From SZUA-442 sp963759175 (GTDB taxonomy: Bacteria; Actinomycetota; Acidimicrobiia; Spongiisociales; UBA5794), in assembly GCA_963759175.1 (NCBI GenBank), contig CAVWXP010000019.1:1-64000 (forward strand): a stretch of 64,000 bases of DNA, read 5' to 3'. The stretch's first letter is position 1. Each line of letters begins with the position of its first letter. A program made the position numbers and the translations under genes. Positions 1 to 7,729 of this stretch are shown one piece after another. The notes under the pieces were generated by a model. It saw only the letters and a program-made list of their open reading frames with translations, was not told the DNA's origin and made no database searches.

Positions 1-105
1 GGCCTTCGGTGAAGGTCGCGTGTTCCAGATCCCGAACGTGAGAAAACCCCTGGAGGATGTAGGACCTCCAAGGGCTTTCTTCGTAGCGGGGGCGGGATTT
101 GAACC
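1..105. repeat. Partial duplicate of tRNA-fMet 3' end and terminator (copy 1)
   Basis: This segment is an imperfect direct copy of 214-318, offset by 213 bases. It contains the lead-in ggccttcggtgaaggtcgcg, a terminator-like hairpin at about 40-83, and the last ~23 bases of the initiator tRNA (82-105). Similarity stops abruptly after gaacc at 105, so this tRNA piece is a non-functional remnant. The intervening 106-213 holds no gene I can support. The copy begins at the window edge and may extend further upstream. Confidence 0.7.
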
Positions 106-213
106 AGAGGTCTCGAACCCCAGCCTGTGAGTCGACCGTCGACGGAGACCGAGAGTCCTGTTCGCAGGTAGAGACGGCGGGGCGAACCGAAGGGAGCATC
201 CGATTCGGGTTTC

Positions 214-370
<157 letters not shown>

Positions 371-384
371 TCGTTGTGACCTTG

Positions 385-390
385 AGTATA
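385..390 (-). promoter_or_regulatory. Putative -10 box for tRNA-fMet
   Basis: TATACT on the minus strand lies 14 bases upstream of the mature tRNA 5' end. No convincing -35 hexamer is visible at the expected spacing. Confidence 0.4.
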
Positions 391-484
391 CGGGTGGGTA
401 GGCCGTAGCGCCCGAGGTCCGCGGTGCGGCTGGTTGATGGATGGGCCGAGTGGATAGAGTGCGGGCCGTGAGGCGGAACGTTCG

Positions 485-1774
485 ATGACAGGCGCTTGGC
501 CGGAGTTGGTGCTCATCGCGGTGTTGGTGGTCATCAACGCCCTGTTGTCCGGGACCGAGATCGCCCTGATCTCCCTTCGCGACCCCCAGCTCGCAAGGCT
601 CGCCGAACGAGGAGGCACTGGCGCATTGGTCGCGGCACTCGCCCGTGACCCCAACCGTTTCCTCGCAACGATCCAGATCGGGATCACGCTGGCAGGCTTC
701 CTCGCCTCGGCCGTCGCGGCCGTGAGCCTCGCAGAACCCCTCCTACCGGCGTTCTCGGTGTTCGGGGATGCAGCAGAAACGGTTGCGATCATCACCGTGA
801 CCGTGGTCCTGGCGTTCATCACGCTCGTGCTCGGTGAGCTCGTACCGAAGCGTCTCGCCCTCCAGAGCTCCGAACGATGGGCGTTGGCGATGGGTCGTCC
901 ACTGCACTGGTTCGCCGTGGCGATGACCCCCGTCGTATGGCTGCTGAGCGTCGCAACCAACGCCTTCGTGCGCCTGTTCGGCGGTGAGCCGGGATCGGGC
1001 AGGGAGCAGATCGACCTCGAGGAGCTCAAGGATGTGATCCTCGCCAGCGGCGGCATATCCGACCACCAGGGCGAGTTGCTCGCCGGTGCATTCGATGTGG
1101 CCGACCGTACCGTGCAGGAGCTCATGACCCCGCGCCTCGACGTGTTCGCCCTCGATGCGTCGACGACAGTGGCCCTGGGCCTGCGGCGGCTGTTGGAGGA
1201 AGGGTTCACTCGGGCACCCGTGGTCATCGATGATCACGGCCTCGACTCGGCCATCGGCGTCGTATCGCTCTCCGACCTCGCCGCTGCCCACCCCGACATG
1301 ACGGTCCGGGACCACGCCAAGGAGGTCCAGGCCTTCCCGGAATCGCTGTCGGTGCTCGTAGCGATGCGCCGTCTGCAAGAGCGCCGACACCAGGTCGGTT
1401 TCGTCGTCGACGAGTTCGGGGGCATCGAAGGCATCATCACGCTCGAGGACATCCTCGAGGAGGTCGTGGGGGAGATCTACGACGAAGCCGACCCGCTCGT
1501 GGCGACTCCGCGCATCGAGGGCGGGGATGCCATCGTGGTACCGGGTCGGTTCCCCGTCCACGATCTCGACGAGTTCGGGATCGTCGCTCCCGAGGGCGAG
1601 TACACGACCGTCGCGGGATGGCTGCTCGCGGAGATCGGCAGCGTTCCCGAGCCGGGCGACCGCATCGAGCTCGACGGGTGGGTCGTCACCGTTGCGCGCA
1701 TGGACGGCCAGTCGATCACCGAGACCCGCTTCGTTCGATCGTCGACTGATCCGGGTCCGGCCACGGTTCCGTAG
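485..1774 (+). CDS. CNNM/CorC-HlyC family membrane protein with CBS pair (hemolysin-like)
   Basis: 429 aa. The N-terminal half (about residues 5-170) is a CNNM domain with several hydrophobic segments and the family's LGELVPKRLAL stretch. A Bateman module of two CBS domains follows (about 195-320; ELMTPRLDVF begins it and GGIEGIITLEDILEEVVGEI ends it). A small CorC_HlyC C-terminal domain occupies about 335-415. The family is implicated in Mg2+/Co2+ transport or its regulation; 'hemolysin' is a historical label. The ATG has GAGGCGG upstream as ribosome binding site, and a TAGAGT -10-like box lies about 26 nt upstream. The gene diverges from the initiator tRNA. Confidence 0.9.
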   Translation: MTGAWPELVLIAVLVVINALLSGTEIALISLRDPQLARLAERGGTGALVAALARDPNRFLATIQIGITLAGFLASAVAAVSLAEPLLPAFSVFGDAAETVAIITVTVVLAFITLVLGELVPKRLALQSSERWALAMGRPLHWFAVAMTPVVWLLSVATNAFVRLFGGEPGSGREQIDLEELKDVILASGGISDHQGELLAGAFDVADRTVQELMTPRLDVFALDASTTVALGLRRLLEEGFTRAPVVIDDHGLDSAIGVVSLSDLAAAHPDMTVRDHAKEVQAFPESLSVLVAMRRLQERRHQVGFVVDEFGGIEGIITLEDILEEVVGEIYDEADPLVATPRIEGGDAIVVPGRFPVHDLDEFGIVAPEGEYTTVAGWLLAEIGSVPEPGDRIELDGWVVTVARMDGQSITETRFVRSSTDPGPATVP

Positions 1775-1824
1775 GCTTGGAGGACATGGGTCGGCGAGAA
1801 CGTCGGTTCGGGGAAGGATCACCG

Positions 1825-2364
1825 GTGAAGGTCTACACGAAGAGCGGCGACGACGGTACGACGGGTTTGTTGTTCGGGGGGCGCGTACGCAAGGACTCCG
1901 CCCTCCCCACCGCCTACGGCAGTGTCGACGAGGCGCAGGCGTCGCTCGGCGTCGTTCGGGCCCAGCTCGACCCGGCCGACGAGCTGTCGGACATCGTCGT
2001 CCATGTCATGCGTGACCTGTGGGTGCTGATGGCGGAGTTGGCAACGCTTCCCGAGAACCGTCGCAAGCTCGAAGACGGCTCCACACGGGTGACCGGCGAC
2101 ATGGTCGACGCGCTCGAAGCACACATCGATGCGATCTCGGAGCGCTTCGAACCACCGACGGAGTTCGTCGTCCCGGGTGTGAACGCCGTGGCCGCGCAGC
2201 TCGATGTCGCTCGAACGGTGGTGCGTCGTGCCGAACGCGACGCCCTCGCTGCCCTCGACGAGGCCAGTCACGCCGGCATCTACCTCAACCGTCTCTCGGA
2301 CCTCCTGTGGACCCTCGCCCGCTGGCAGGAGGGCACCTCGACGGCCGTCCGCGACGTGGTGTGA
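1825..2364 (+). CDS. PduO-type cob(I)alamin adenosyltransferase
   Basis: 179 aa from the GTG at 1825, which is preceded by GGGGAAGGA. An upstream in-frame start at 1777 has no such site. The protein opens with the ATP-binding motif of the PduO/MMAB family (KVYTKSGDDGTTGL) and carries the conserved helix RTVVRRAERDAL near residue 135, followed by YLNRLSDLLWTLAR. It transfers the adenosyl group of ATP to cob(I)alamin to make coenzyme B12. It lies 50 bases after the CNNM gene and 10 bases before the next small gene. No B12-dependent enzyme is in the window. Confidence 0.93.
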   Translation: MKVYTKSGDDGTTGLLFGGRVRKDSALPTAYGSVDEAQASLGVVRAQLDPADELSDIVVHVMRDLWVLMAELATLPENRRKLEDGSTRVTGDMVDALEAHIDAISERFEPPTEFVVPGVNAVAAQLDVARTVVRRAERDALAALDEASHAGIYLNRLSDLLWTLARWQEGTSTAVRDVV

Positions 2365-2374
2365 GGCCTCGGGA

Positions 2375-2851
2375 GTGGAACAGCAGGACCAGCCGATCCG
2401 GTTCCCAACGGTCGAGGGCTCGAGCCTTTCGGGTGTGCGTCACCGACTGCCGGGGACGCTCGCACACGACCTGAACCTGCTCCTCGTGGCCTTCCGCCAG
2501 TGGCAGCAGAAGGACGTCGATACGTGGGTTCCGGTGGCTGACGATCTGGCATCAACTGTCGAGGGTTTCGGTGCCTACGAGTTGCCGGTGATCTCCCGTG
2601 GCTACAAGCCCTTTGCCGGGTTCATCGACGGGGGCATGCGATCGGGCATACCCGATGTCGATGTACGCGATGCCACGATCACGCTCTACATCGATCGGGC
2701 ACCGTTCATGGAGGCCCTCGGCATTCGGCGACCCGATGCCATCGCACCGATGCTCGTCACACCGAATGGCGCCGTGCTCTGGCAGACGCGGGGCCCGGCG
2801 TCGGAGGATGCGGTGGCGAGCCTCCGAGCAGCTGTCGCCCACGGGGCCTGA
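2375..2851 (+). CDS. Uncharacterised protein, possibly thioredoxin-like (redoxin/Atp10-like)
   Basis: 158 aa. The GTG at 2375 follows a GGGAG site and the stop of the adenosyltransferase. No signal peptide or membrane segment is visible. The middle and C-terminal parts (TWVPVADDL, then ATITLYIDRAPFMEALG, then VTPNGAVLWQTRG) have the strand-helix rhythm of a redoxin fold, in which a peripheral strand and a GxVLW turn precede the last helix. There is no CxxC, so any such relationship would be to non-catalytic members. This is an impression from pattern only. The gene ends one base before the stop of the convergent acyltransferase. Confidence 0.6.
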   Translation: MEQQDQPIRFPTVEGSSLSGVRHRLPGTLAHDLNLLLVAFRQWQQKDVDTWVPVADDLASTVEGFGAYELPVISRGYKPFAGFIDGGMRSGIPDVDVRDATITLYIDRAPFMEALGIRRPDAIAPMLVTPNGAVLWQTRGPASEDAVASLRAAVAHGA

Positions 2852-2852
2852 T

Positions 2853-3785
2853 TCAACCCGCGTCGCCGTCGCCTCTGACTGAACGTCGAGCGGCGAACGC
2901 AGCATGGAGCTTGGCGAAATCGGGATCGATGGCGAACCGGTAGCCGTCCCACCAGCCGTCTCGGGCAGGTACGAACCGCCGCACCGGGTTGGCAGCAGCC
3001 AGGGCCACGGCCTTCATCTCCCGTTCGAGTTGCCGCATGGTCGGCCGCGACAGGTGCTCCGGTGGGACCGGGTCGAGGACGTGGAGCGTGACCGATTGGT
3101 CGTAGCGGACCGTTTGCGAGAACGGGTATTCCCATACCTGGTGGGTACCTGTGATCACCACCGGCAGTACGGGAAGGCCCGTCATCCTGGCAAGCCACCT
3201 CGCTCCTGAGGCGAAGGCCGTCTCGATACCGAGGATGGATCCCTGGGGGAAGACGACGACGCTCTCACCGGCGGCGACGGATGCTTCCACGCCGGCGGCG
3301 ATCGTCCGCAGATCGGACCTGTTCGGCACCTCGGGGACGGCGATCTGGTTCGTCGCTGCCAGATAGGCACCGATCCTCGGGAGGGTGAGCAGTTCGTCAC
3401 GGACGGTGAAACGCATGTCGAGTGGCAGGTGCAGGAGTACCGGGATGTCGACGAAGCTCTCGTGGAGCGGCATGACGATGTACTGGCGCGAGCGGTCGAT
3501 CGCCGTCACACCATCGACATCGAGGGTGATCCGGCCGGCGCGGACCACGGCTCGTGCCCATCGGCGTTCGAGCCCTCGCATCGTGGTGCGCGGCGCAAAG
3601 CGTGCGATCGCAACGCCGGTGGTGAGGGCGCCTGACACCAGCACCGCTGTGCCCACCCGGGTCCGACGGGCCATGGCGGGATCGGCCGCATCGAAACCGA
3701 GGTCGATACGTGTGACATCGGGTGTCGCGGACTCCTGAGGAGCGACGTCGGATCGGGTGCGGTCGGGTCCGGCTGGGTCGGGCAT
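2853..3785 (-). CDS. PlsC-like 1-acylglycerol-3-phosphate acyltransferase family protein
   Basis: 310 aa. One hydrophobic segment (about residues 43-63) probably anchors it in the membrane. The acyltransferase fold follows. Motif I is HESFVD (HX4D, His near residue 108). Motif III reads FPQGSI where PlsC-type enzymes normally have FPEGTR. The last stretch, PVLPVVITGTHQVW, corresponds to motif IV. The family acylates lysophosphatidic acid or related glycerolipids. Gln in place of motif III Glu is unusual and may change acceptor specificity. The ATG is preceded by TACCTT 8 nt upstream and by no Shine-Dalgarno sequence, which suits a nearly leaderless transcript. Confidence 0.8.
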   Translation of the reverse strand: MPDPAGPDRTRSDVAPQESATPDVTRIDLGFDAADPAMARRTRVGTAVLVSGALTTGVAIARFAPRTTMRGLERRWARAVVRAGRITLDVDGVTAIDRSRQYIVMPLHESFVDIPVLLHLPLDMRFTVRDELLTLPRIGAYLAATNQIAVPEVPNRSDLRTIAAGVEASVAAGESVVVFPQGSILGIETAFASGARWLARMTGLPVLPVVITGTHQVWEYPFSQTVRYDQSVTLHVLDPVPPEHLSRPTMRQLEREMKAVALAAANPVRRFVPARDGWWDGYRFAIDPDFAKLHAAFAARRSVRGDGDAG

Positions 3786-3833
3786 GCCGTGGGAAGGTAC
3801 CGCGTGGTTCCCCCCGATCCAGCGGCCGATGGA

Positions 3834-4304
3834 TCAGGTGCCGGGCTTCGTGATGTCTGCGACGTCAGCGGCGAGCACCTCGAGGAGCTCCGAACCGTCG
3901 ACGGTCAGCGACACGCCGTGGGCACCCCCACCGATCGACACCAGGTGACCGGCGATGGTTGCATCGGCGACGACCGGCAGATCGGATGCCGCTCCGAACG
4001 GCGTGATGGTGCCCCTGGCGTACCCCGTCACCGACTGCGCCTCATCGGCGTCGGGCATGGACAGGCGACGCTCCTCGAGGTGGCTGCGGAGCTTGGCCCA
4101 ATCGATCACCCGGTCGCCTGGAACAAGGACGAACACGTGGTCGCCCTCCCCACGGCGCACGACCATCGTCTTGATCACATCGGCGGGAGCGACGCCGCGC
4201 AGCGCAGCGGCCTCCTCGAGGGATCGGACCCGTCCGTGCCGAACGACGGTGTGCTCGAGGACGTCGAGACGGCTGTCCGAAAGCGCCGGCGTGTCGTGGC
4301 CCAT
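3834..4304 (-). CDS. YbaK/ProX-type aminoacyl-tRNA deacylase domain protein
   Basis: 156 aa from the ATG at 4304. The protein is a single YbaK/EbsC domain: RSLEEAAALRGVAPADVIKT near the N-terminus, then VFVLVPGDRVIDWAKL, then the GYARGTITPFG core that lines the active site, and VSIGGGAHGVSLTVDGSELL near the end. Family members hydrolyse mischarged tRNAs (Cys-tRNAPro, Ala-tRNAPro) in trans. No strong ribosome binding site is visible, and a longer in-frame opening exists upstream (for example MAARWGS) but lies outside the conserved domain. The gene is divergent from zwf. Confidence 0.85.
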   Translation of the reverse strand: MGHDTPALSDSRLDVLEHTVVRHGRVRSLEEAAALRGVAPADVIKTMVVRRGEGDHVFVLVPGDRVIDWAKLRSHLEERRLSMPDADEAQSVTGYARGTITPFGAASDLPVVADATIAGHLVSIGGGAHGVSLTVDGSELLEVLAADVADITKPGT

Positions 4305-4431
4305 GGCCGACAGTCTTGCCGATCGCGAGCCCCAGCGTGCAGCCATCGCGTGCGAACCCGGTATACGTCGAGGGTGACCCGGCGGTTCCGTCGCGGTGGT
4401 ACCTTCGCCCCACGACGAGGGAGGGACGACG

Positions 4432-5808
4432 ATGGCAGCGGCGCAATCAGCAGATGCGCTGATCCTCTTCGGGATCACGGGTGACCTGGCGCGCAAGAAG
4501 CTGTTCACCGCCCTGTATCGCCTCACCGAGGAGGGCGTGGCAGACATCCCCATCATCGGGGTGGCGTCGCGGGCGTGGTCCGACGACATCCTCCGCGAGC
4601 AGGCGCGTACGGCTCTGGAATCCGATGGCATCGAGATCGTCGACGAGGTCTTCGAACGTCTCGCCAAGAACCTCTGCTACGTCGCTGGCGACTACCGCGA
4701 GCCTTCGACCTTCGAGGCGATTGCGCGCCGAGCAGGAGGGTCGGTGTGTGCCGTCTCCTACCTGGCCATACCGCCCGACCTCTTCGACGACGTGGTGGAG
4801 GGTCTCGCCACCGCCGGCCTGAGCGCCCGTGGCCGGGTCGTGCTCGAGAAACCGTTCGGTCGCGACTCGGCGTCGGCTGCCCATCTCAACGAGGTCGTCC
4901 ATCAGCACTTCGACGAGGCGAGTGTCTATCGCATCGACCACTTCCTCGGCAAGGAGGCGGTCCAGAACCTCATGATCTTCCGGTTCTCGAACACGATCCT
5001 CGAGCCGGTCTGGAACCGCCACTACATCAGGGGCGTGCAGATCACGATGGCTGAGCACTTCGGTGTGGAGGGTCGCGGCAAGTTCTACGACAACGTCGGT
5101 GCGGTACGCGATGTCATCCAGAACCATCTCCTCCAGGTGGTGTCGCTCCTCGCCATGGAGCCGCCCGTCTCTGAGGACCCGGACGCTCTTCGTGATGAAC
5201 GGGTGAAGGTGCTGCGGGCGGTCGAGACGCTGTCGATGTCCGATGTGGTCTTCGGACGCTACGACGGGTACCTCGACGAACCCGGGGTGGCCCCGGGGTC
5301 GACGACCGAGACCTATGCCGCTGTGAGGCTCGAGATCGACTCGTGGCGTTGGGCAGGCGTACCGTGGATCCTCAGGGCGGGGAAGTCGCTCGGCGGTACG
5401 GTGACCGAGGCCGTGGTCGACTTCCAGCGACCTCCCAGGCCGTTGTTCGCGGATTCCGACTGCGCCCCTGGACCGAACCAGCTGCGATTCCGGACGAAGC
5501 CCGACGAGGACATATCGCTGTCCCTCCAGGCCAAGGTGCCCGGATCGGCCATGGTGAGTGGACCCGTCGATCTCCATCTCCAGCACGACCGCGCGAAGGG
5601 TCGTGATGCCTATCACCGGCTCCTCGACGCAGCCCTACGCGGTGATCCGGCGCTCTTCGCCCGCCAGGACGGTGTCATGGAGGCGTGGCGTATCGTCGAC
5701 CCGGTCCTCGACGTCGACCGTGTGGTCAATGGGTACGCACCGGGAACATGGGGACCGCCCGAGGCAGATGCCATACTCGGCGATGATTGGGCCTGGGCTA
5801 CGGAGTAG
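4432..5808 (+). CDS. zwf: Glucose-6-phosphate 1-dehydrogenase
   Basis: 458 aa from the ATG at 4432, chosen because GAGGGAGGG lies just upstream. The NADP-binding loop is FGITGDLARKKL near residue 12. The substrate-binding motif RIDHFLGKE is at residues 167-175, with the catalytic-region histidine at 170. The conserved FSNTILEPVWNRHYI and ILRAGKSL segments follow. It oxidises glucose 6-phosphate to 6-phosphogluconolactone, the entry to the oxidative pentose phosphate pathway and a main NADPH source. Its length suits the family (450-510). No opcA, tal or gnd is adjacent, unlike the usual actinobacterial cluster. Confidence 0.97.
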   Translation: MAAAQSADALILFGITGDLARKKLFTALYRLTEEGVADIPIIGVASRAWSDDILREQARTALESDGIEIVDEVFERLAKNLCYVAGDYREPSTFEAIARRAGGSVCAVSYLAIPPDLFDDVVEGLATAGLSARGRVVLEKPFGRDSASAAHLNEVVHQHFDEASVYRIDHFLGKEAVQNLMIFRFSNTILEPVWNRHYIRGVQITMAEHFGVEGRGKFYDNVGAVRDVIQNHLLQVVSLLAMEPPVSEDPDALRDERVKVLRAVETLSMSDVVFGRYDGYLDEPGVAPGSTTETYAAVRLEIDSWRWAGVPWILRAGKSLGGTVTEAVVDFQRPPRPLFADSDCAPGPNQLRFRTKPDEDISLSLQAKVPGSAMVSGPVDLHLQHDRAKGRDAYHRLLDAALRGDPALFARQDGVMEAWRIVDPVLDVDRVVNGYAPGTWGPPEADAILGDDWAWATE

Positions 5809-5812
5809 ACGT

Positions 5813-6556
5813 ATGGCAACGGACTTCTTTCGCACAACCGCAGGCGGGCGCATCCCCGCCGTGACCGCCGCGCAGATGGAGGAGGTCGATCGGATCGCCC
5901 TCACCGAGACCGGACCGAACCTCTTCCAGATGATGGAGAACGCGGGCCGCAACTTGGCGATGGCCGTCCTCGAACGACTCGGCACCCACCGCAAGGACGT
6001 CATCGTGCTCGCCGGGACCGGCAGCAACGGCGGAGGAGGCATCTGTGCCGCCCGACACCTTGCCAATCGCGGTGTGGCGGTGACCCTCGTCATGTCGGAT
6101 GCGAGCCTCCTCGGGGACGTCGCCTCCCAGCAGTTGGCCGTGTACCGGCAGACCCCGGGCAAGGAGGTGGTCCCCTCCGACGTCGACCACGTCGCCGGCC
6201 ACCTGGTCATCGACGCCCTCATCGGCTATCGGCTCGACGGGCCGGCACGAGGGTCTGTCGCTGACATCATGGGGGCCGTCGACACGACCGATGCCTTCGT
6301 CATCGCCCTCGACGTCCCATCGGGGCTCGATGCGACCACCGGGGAACCCACGGGTCCGTTCATCCCCGCCGACCTCACCGTGACGGTGGCGCTCCCGAAG
6401 ACCGGCCTCGACGCTCCCGCATGCGGATTGATCGAGCTGTCGGACATCGGCATCCCGAGCGAGGTCTATCGCCGTGCAGGCATCGCGGTCCCCGCCGGTT
6501 CGTTCGGCATGGGGTACCGCATCCGGATCACCCCGGAGCCTCCCGTTCTTGCGTAG
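5813..6556 (+). CDS. nnrE: NAD(P)H-hydrate epimerase (YjeF_N domain)
   Basis: 247 aa; the ATG at 5813 lies 4 bases after zwf, implying cotranscription. It contains only the YjeF N-terminal epimerase domain: GPNLFQMMENAGRNLA near residue 33, the phosphate loop GTGSNGGGGICAARHL, and IALDVPSGLDATTGEP. The usual loop is GxGNNGGDG; here the Asp is Gly. The ADP-dependent dehydratase (YjeF_C) half found in many bacterial fusions is absent. The enzyme interconverts R- and S-NADHX/NADPHX, a repair step that fits next to an NADPH-producing dehydrogenase. The last codons (VLA and stop) lie inside a palindromic repeat. Confidence 0.88.
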   Translation: MATDFFRTTAGGRIPAVTAAQMEEVDRIALTETGPNLFQMMENAGRNLAMAVLERLGTHRKDVIVLAGTGSNGGGGICAARHLANRGVAVTLVMSDASLLGDVASQQLAVYRQTPGKEVVPSDVDHVAGHLVIDALIGYRLDGPARGSVADIMGAVDTTDAFVIALDVPSGLDATTGEPTGPFIPADLTVTVALPKTGLDAPACGLIELSDIGIPSEVYRRAGIAVPAGSFGMGYRIRITPEPPVLA

Positions 6557-6596
6557 ATCGCTGTCCGCCTGGTGACGGATACCAGTTACGCAAGAA
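6545..6596. repeat. 50-bp palindromic repeat, copy A
   Basis: Perfect 11-bp outer arms GTTCTTGCGTA and TACGCAAGAAC enclose a second imperfect stem (CTGTCCGC / GCGGATACCAG in copy B). It contains the stop codon of nnrE and separates it from the convergent pirin gene. A near-identical copy in the same orientation is at 7676-7725. It could act as a bidirectional terminator or be a REP-like dispersed element. Confidence 0.8.
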
Positions 6597-6601
6597 GGCC
6601 G

Positions 6602-7577
6602 TCAGTTGTTCGGGCGAACGGTGCCGAGGGCGCCGTGGGGGATCGACCCGAGTCGGCCCGCCTGGTAATCGTCGAAGGCCTGCTGGACCTCGGCCTTCGT
6701 GTTCATCACGAATGGGCCGTACCACGCCACCGGCTCGCGGATCGGGCGTCCGCCGAGCAGCAGCACATCGACGGCTGGGCTCCTCGACTCCTGACGTTCC
6801 TTGGCCTCGATGGTGATGGCGTTCCCCGGTCCCCACACCACGAGCTGACCCATGCCGGCTGCCACGGCGTGCAGGGCCGAACGTCGCATCCCCGTTGAGG
6901 ATGTAGCCGAGGGCGTTGAAGTCGCTTCGCCATGGCAGGGTGATGCGGGCACCGGGTTGGATCGTTGCGTGGATGAGTGTGATGTCGGTGTGGGTGCGTC
7001 CCGGTCCGGCGTGGCCGTCGATGTCGCCGGCGATCAGTCGGAGCAGGGTGCCGCCGTCGGGCGAGGTGAGCAGCGTCACGTCGTCGCTCGCGAGGTCCTG
7101 GTACTTGGGGTCGAGCCATTTGTCGGCACGCGGCAGGTTCACCCACAGTTGGAAGCCGTGGAAGAGACCCCCGCTGACGACGAGCTGCTCGGGGGGCGTC
7201 TCGATGTGGAGGATGCCCGAACCCGCCGTCATCCACTGGGTGTCGCCGTCGGAGATCATCCCGCCTCCACCATGGGAATCCTGGTGCTGCATCTGGCCAT
7301 CGATCATGTAGGTGACGGTCTCGAAGCCGCGATGGGGGTGCCACGGGGTACCCAGGGGCTCGCCGGGGCCGTACTCCACCTCACCCATCTGGTCGAGGTG
7401 GACGAAGGGGTCGAGGTCGGCGAGGTCCACGCCGGCGAAGGCGCGCCGCACCATGAATCCCTCGCCCTCGTACCCGATCGGGGCCGTGGTCACGGAACGG
7501 ACCGGGCGATCGAGCGCCGCGACGGGCTCGGCGACGCGGGGGAGTTCGAGCGGGTTGGCGACGCTGACGGCTGGCAT
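6602..7577 (-). pseudogene. Pirin family protein, interrupted by a frameshift
   Basis: The 5' part, from the ATG at 7577 with a strong AAGGAG site, encodes a pirin cupin: metal-site region TPWHPHRGFETVTYMIDGQM and DTQWMTAGSGILHIE, then GGLFHGFQLWVNLP. It runs in frame to LGYILNGDATFGP near 6875. The expected C-terminal cupin half (ALHAVAAGMGQLVVWGPGNA, then LLLGGRPIREPVAWYGPFVMN) continues in a frame shifted by one base and ends at 6602. Joined, the two parts make a normal ~320-aa pirin. Pirins are iron-binding cupins, some with quercetinase activity. This is either a recent pseudogene or a one-base sequencing or assembly error. Confidence 0.85.
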
Positions 7578-7616
7578 GGTGGCTCCTTGGCGGTGACCGG
7601 GCTGTTGAGGCGCCCG

Positions 7617-7645
7617 AGTATATCGTTGCACAGTGCAACTAGTTA
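7617..7645 (-). promoter_or_regulatory. Pirin promoter with palindromic operator
   Basis: A perfect palindrome GTTGCACaGTGCAAC (7625-7639) sits just upstream of a TATACT -10 box (7617-7622, minus strand), in the spacer where a repressor would block RNA polymerase. The -35 position is weak. This suits a MarR/HxlR-type repressor; no regulator gene of that kind is adjacent. Confidence 0.5.
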
Positions 7646-7675
7646 CCGACGGGCCGTATTCCCCAAGCCCTCCCT

Positions 7676-7725
7676 GTTCTTGCGTAGATCCTGTCCGCCC
7701 GTGCGGATACCAGTTACGCAAGAAC
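7676..7725. repeat. 50-bp palindromic repeat, copy B
   Basis: Same sequence as 6545-6596 apart from small differences in the central loop, in the same orientation. It lies between the 3' end of the mscS-like gene (stop at 7730) and the pirin promoter, and could terminate the mscS-like transcript. Confidence 0.8.
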
Positions 7726-7729
7726 GGGG

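Noticed and set aside
4304..4667. N-terminal extension of the YbaK-type protein up to 4667
   Set aside because: The extension is antisense to the start of zwf and lies outside the conserved domain; the ATG at 4304 gives the normal family length.
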